NCBI GenBank assembly: GCA_964414785.1
Contig: CAYPXZ010000001.1
Span: 62,001 to 126,000, forward strand
DNA length: 64,000 nucleotides
Source of the DNA: Palsa-1447 sp964414785
GTDB lineage: Bacteria > Verrucomicrobiota > Verrucomicrobiia > Opitutales > Opitutaceae
Direction: 5' to 3'
Shown: positions 61,909-64,000 of the stretch, piece by piece
Layout: each line of letters opens with the position of its first letter
Numbering within the stretch: position 1 is the stretch's first letter
The notes under the pieces: generated by a model
The model's input: the letters and a program-made list of their open reading frames with translations, nothing else
The model's database searches: none
What the model was told of the DNA's origin: nothing
Program-made: the position numbers and the translations under genes

Positions 61909-62747
61909 AGGTGTTCTGCAGGATCCTGGGCTCGCTGCTTCTCTCCCTAGGCCTTCTCGCACCCCGCGGTTTAGCGCAGAACGCCCAGGCAGCGCCTTCG
62001 CCGGCCCCCGCCCTAAGCCAGGCCGGGAGCGTGCTTGCCTCCGGTCCCGTGGGTTCTACCGCCAAGACGGCGGATCCCCTGCGGCTGTCGATCAACCTGG
62101 AAGGCGCGGAAAAGCCCGCGCAGATGAGCGTGGCGGTGCAGATTGTGCTGCTAATGACGCTCCTTTCGGTGGCGCCGTCGCTCGTGCTCCTGATGACGAG
62201 CTTCACCCGCATCGTCATCGTGCTCGGTTTTGTCCGCACGGCGCTCGGGGTCCCCAGCGCCCCCTCCAACCAGATCATCATCGGCCTTTCGCTCTTCCTC
62301 ACATTCTTCATCATGGGGCCCACCTTCGACCGCGTGAACAAGGAGGCGCTCCAGCCGTACCTCGCGGGGCAGATGACCTCGCCTGACGCCCTGGACAAGG
62401 CGTCGGTCCCGATGAAGGAGTTCATGCTCAAGCAGACCCGCACCCGGGACCTCGAGTATTTCCTTGAGCTGGGTGGCTACGGACCGACAGCAGTGAAGGA
62501 TCTTCCGATCCGCGTCGTGATCCCGGCGTTTGTCATCAGCGAGCTCCAGACCGCCTTCCAGATGGGGTTCCTGCTCTTCCTGCCCTTCCTCATCATCGAT
62601 TTTCTCGTCTCCTCCGTCCTGATGGCGCTCGGGATGATGATGATGCCCCCCAACGTCGTCTCCCTCCCGTTCAAGCTCCTCCTTTTCGTCCTGGTCGACG
62701 GATGGCACCTGATCGTCAAGTCCCTCGTACAAAGCTTCCTAAATTGA
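61905..62747 (+). CDS. fliP: Flagellar export-gate protein FliP
   Basis: 280 residues with a cleavable-looking signal (RILGSLLLSLGLLAPRGLAQ) and four membrane helices. Family signature: VAPSLVLLMTSFTRIVIVLG, RTALGVPSAPSNQIIIGLSL, VIPAFVISELQTAFQMGFLL and LGMMMMPPNVVSLPFKLLLF. FliP pentamers form the export pore with FliQ and FliR. Confidence 0.97.
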   Translation: MKVFCRILGSLLLSLGLLAPRGLAQNAQAAPSPAPALSQAGSVLASGPVGSTAKTADPLRLSINLEGAEKPAQMSVAVQIVLLMTLLSVAPSLVLLMTSFTRIVIVLGFVRTALGVPSAPSNQIIIGLSLFLTFFIMGPTFDRVNKEALQPYLAGQMTSPDALDKASVPMKEFMLKQTRTRDLEYFLELGGYGPTAVKDLPIRVVIPAFVISELQTAFQMGFLLFLPFLIIDFLVSSVLMALGMMMMPPNVVSLPFKLLLFVLVDGWHLIVKSLVQSFLN

Positions 62748-62754
62748 CTCCATT

Positions 62755-63024
62755 ATGAATCCGGAACTCGCCGTAGATCTCTTCAAGTCCACGATCCTCT
62801 TTGCCCTCTACATCGTGGCTCCGTTCCTGCTGACCATGCTCATTGTCGGTCTGATCACTAGCCTCTTCCAGGCCGTGACATCGATGCAGGAGCAGACGGT
62901 CACGTTTGCCCCGAAGCTGCTGGCTCTTTCGGGCCTCACCATTCTCCTCGCGCCGTGGCTTCTGCGTTCGCTCTCGGAGTACACGATCACAATCTTCGCC
63001 CGAATGGCGACGCTGGCGCATTGA
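62755..63024 (+). CDS. fliQ: Flagellar export-gate protein FliQ
   Basis: 89 residues, two membrane helices: ALYIVAPFLLTMLIVGLITS, LFQAVTSMQEQTVTFAPKLL and LTILLAPWLLRSLSEYT. Standard size and position, 7 bases after fliP. Confidence 0.95.
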   Translation: MNPELAVDLFKSTILFALYIVAPFLLTMLIVGLITSLFQAVTSMQEQTVTFAPKLLALSGLTILLAPWLLRSLSEYTITIFARMATLAH

Positions 63025-63046
63025 GCGTCGGTTCCGCGCTGTCTCC

Positions 63047-63799
63047 ATGACCGTCGGCTACCTGCTTACGTGGATGATGGTGTTCCTGCGCGGCCTTGGT
63101 GTCGTGCTGCAACTCCCTATGTTGCAGAATCATGCGCCGCCGGTAATTGTCCGGGTAGCCTTTGCGGCGTGCCTTGCGACCCTGATCTCGGGGCTGCTTC
63201 CGATCGCGCATCTCCCCGAGAACGTCTGGGCCCTCGCGTTTGCAGCGGGCGGTGAGGTGCTGCTCGGACTCGCGCTCGGGTTCATCGCGCGGATGGCGTT
63301 TGGAGCCGTCGAGATGGCCGGACGAATGATCTCGTCGGAAATCGGTATGGCGGCCACCCCGGGCATCGGTGCCCCCGAGATCGGCTCCGAGTCGCTGGCC
63401 GCCTTCCTGTCGGCGCTCGCGGTTGTGCTCTTCTTTCTCCTTGGAGGGCATCTGGCTGTCATCAGTGCCTTCAGCCGGAGCTTCGTGCTTGCGCCCCCGG
63501 GGGCGCCCGCGCTCGACGCGGGAGCGGGGGACCAGGTCATCGCGGCGACTTCGCACATGATCGAGCTTGGACTCCGGATCGCGGCGCCCTTCATCGCGCT
63601 GAATTTCCTCGTCACGCTGGCGTTCTCGGCCCTCGGCCGCGCGGTTCCCCGCACGAATGTGTTCATCATCAGCTTCTCCGCCCGCGCCATCATGGGCATG
63701 GGCCTTCTGGCCAGCGCGGGCACGCTTCTCGCGCGTTATCTTATAGCGGAGTTCGCGGTGATTCCCGAGCAGATGCTTCGCATCCTGCCGATCAGGTGA
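63047..63799 (+). CDS. fliR: Flagellar export-gate protein FliR
   Basis: 250 residues from the ATG at 63047, 22 bases after fliQ. Six hydrophobic segments: TWMMVFLRGLGVVLQLPMLQ, ALGFIARMAFGAVEMAGRMI, SLAAFLSALAVVLFFLLGGH, FIALNFLVTLAFSALGRAVP and NVFIISFSARAIMGMGLLAS, among others. It completes the FliPQR gate. flhB, usually next, does not begin within the remaining 201 bases. Confidence 0.94.
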   Translation: MTVGYLLTWMMVFLRGLGVVLQLPMLQNHAPPVIVRVAFAACLATLISGLLPIAHLPENVWALAFAAGGEVLLGLALGFIARMAFGAVEMAGRMISSEIGMAATPGIGAPEIGSESLAAFLSALAVVLFFLLGGHLAVISAFSRSFVLAPPGAPALDAGAGDQVIAATSHMIELGLRIAAPFIALNFLVTLAFSALGRAVPRTNVFIISFSARAIMGMGLLASAGTLLARYLIAEFAVIPEQMLRILPIR

Positions 63800-64000
63800 T
63801 TCCCTGCTCGGTGGGCGGCTGCTGATCGCATCGGGTTGGGAAAGAACGCCGCGCCCCGTGCGTCGGGAGGTCGGGTTCCCGCAGAGATTGGGTATATAGA
63901 GACCGAATTTGGCGGCCGGCGGGTCCGCGGCGTCCGGACGAGGTGGGGAGGAATTGCCGCCCAAAGGCAGATTTCCTCGACGCAGGGCCTGTCCGGATAT
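63800..64000. other. Non-coding tail after fliR
   Basis: No ATG-started frame of useful length and no clear terminator. A TATATAG box at about 63893 could be part of a promoter for a gene beyond the window. Confidence 0.35.

Overview
The window is high-GC bacterial DNA with tightly packed genes. The gene content points to Verrucomicrobiota, most likely an Opitutaceae-like lineage. The pointers are a DUF1549/DUF1553 plus DUF1501 'planctomycetal' operon, a CFI-box-type C-terminal domain, a TonB/anti-sigma hybrid, and a complete flagellar cluster of the kind found in motile members of that phylum. The taxonomic call is inference from gene families; no rRNA gene is present.

Region by region. (1) 1-8.1 kb holds mixed housekeeping and accessory genes: divergent tRNA-Arg(TCT) and tRNA-Asp(GTC), an ECF sigma factor followed by a membrane protein that looks like an anti-sigma/TonB fusion, a helix-turn-helix protein with a basic tail, a secreted protein, a DUF4038/apiosidase-like glycosidase, and an EF-G-like GTPase with altered G3 and G4 motifs. 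(2) 8.6-15.8 kb is a four-gene exported operon: a c-type cytochrome DUF1549/DUF1553 protein, a Tat-exported DUF1501 protein, a membrane/cytochrome/leucine-rich-repeat fusion, and a Tat-exported beta-propeller. (3) 15.8-23.3 kb holds a cyclophilin lipoprotein, two HDOD proteins, a PAS/histidine kinase/receiver hybrid, and a TPR block. (4) 23.8-31.9 kb carries glycosyltransferases (several with TPR repeats), a sugar-nucleotide epimerase and a methyltransferase. This is a likely flagellin-glycosylation island next to the flagellin gene. (5) 32.4-37.7 kb holds flagellin, fliD with an unusual C-terminal extension, an flgM-like gene, fliS and an flgN/fliT-like gene. (6) 38.0-49.4 kb holds an NtrC-type regulator and a chemotaxis set: cheX, a REC-REC-STAS regulator, cheW, cheA, cheD, cheR, cheB, a degenerate HD-GYP regulator and a third HDOD protein. 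(7) 49.6-63.8 kb is one long co-directional flagellar operon: flgB flgC fliE fliF fliG fliH fliI fliJ, a motE-like gene, fliK flgD flgE fliL fliM fliN fliO fliP fliQ fliR.

Functionally, everything from about 16.9 kb onward behaves as one motility supercluster. It combines basal body, export apparatus, hook, filament, chaperones, glycosylation and chemotactic signalling. The strongest regulatory observation is a repeated FliA (sigma-28)-like promoter, TAAAGTTT-N11-GMCGATAA. It appears upstream of fliD, flgM, cheX, cheA, cheW and cheR, and probably flagellin. It also appears upstream of two HDOD genes, the hybrid kinase and an unknown gene at 37.3-37.7 kb, which ties those genes to the motility regulon. 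The most unusual protein is FliD with a 70-residue CFI-box-like tail. flhA, flhB, flgK, flgL, mot genes, fliA and any chemoreceptor are not in the window. No insertion sequence, prophage or CRISPR array was seen.
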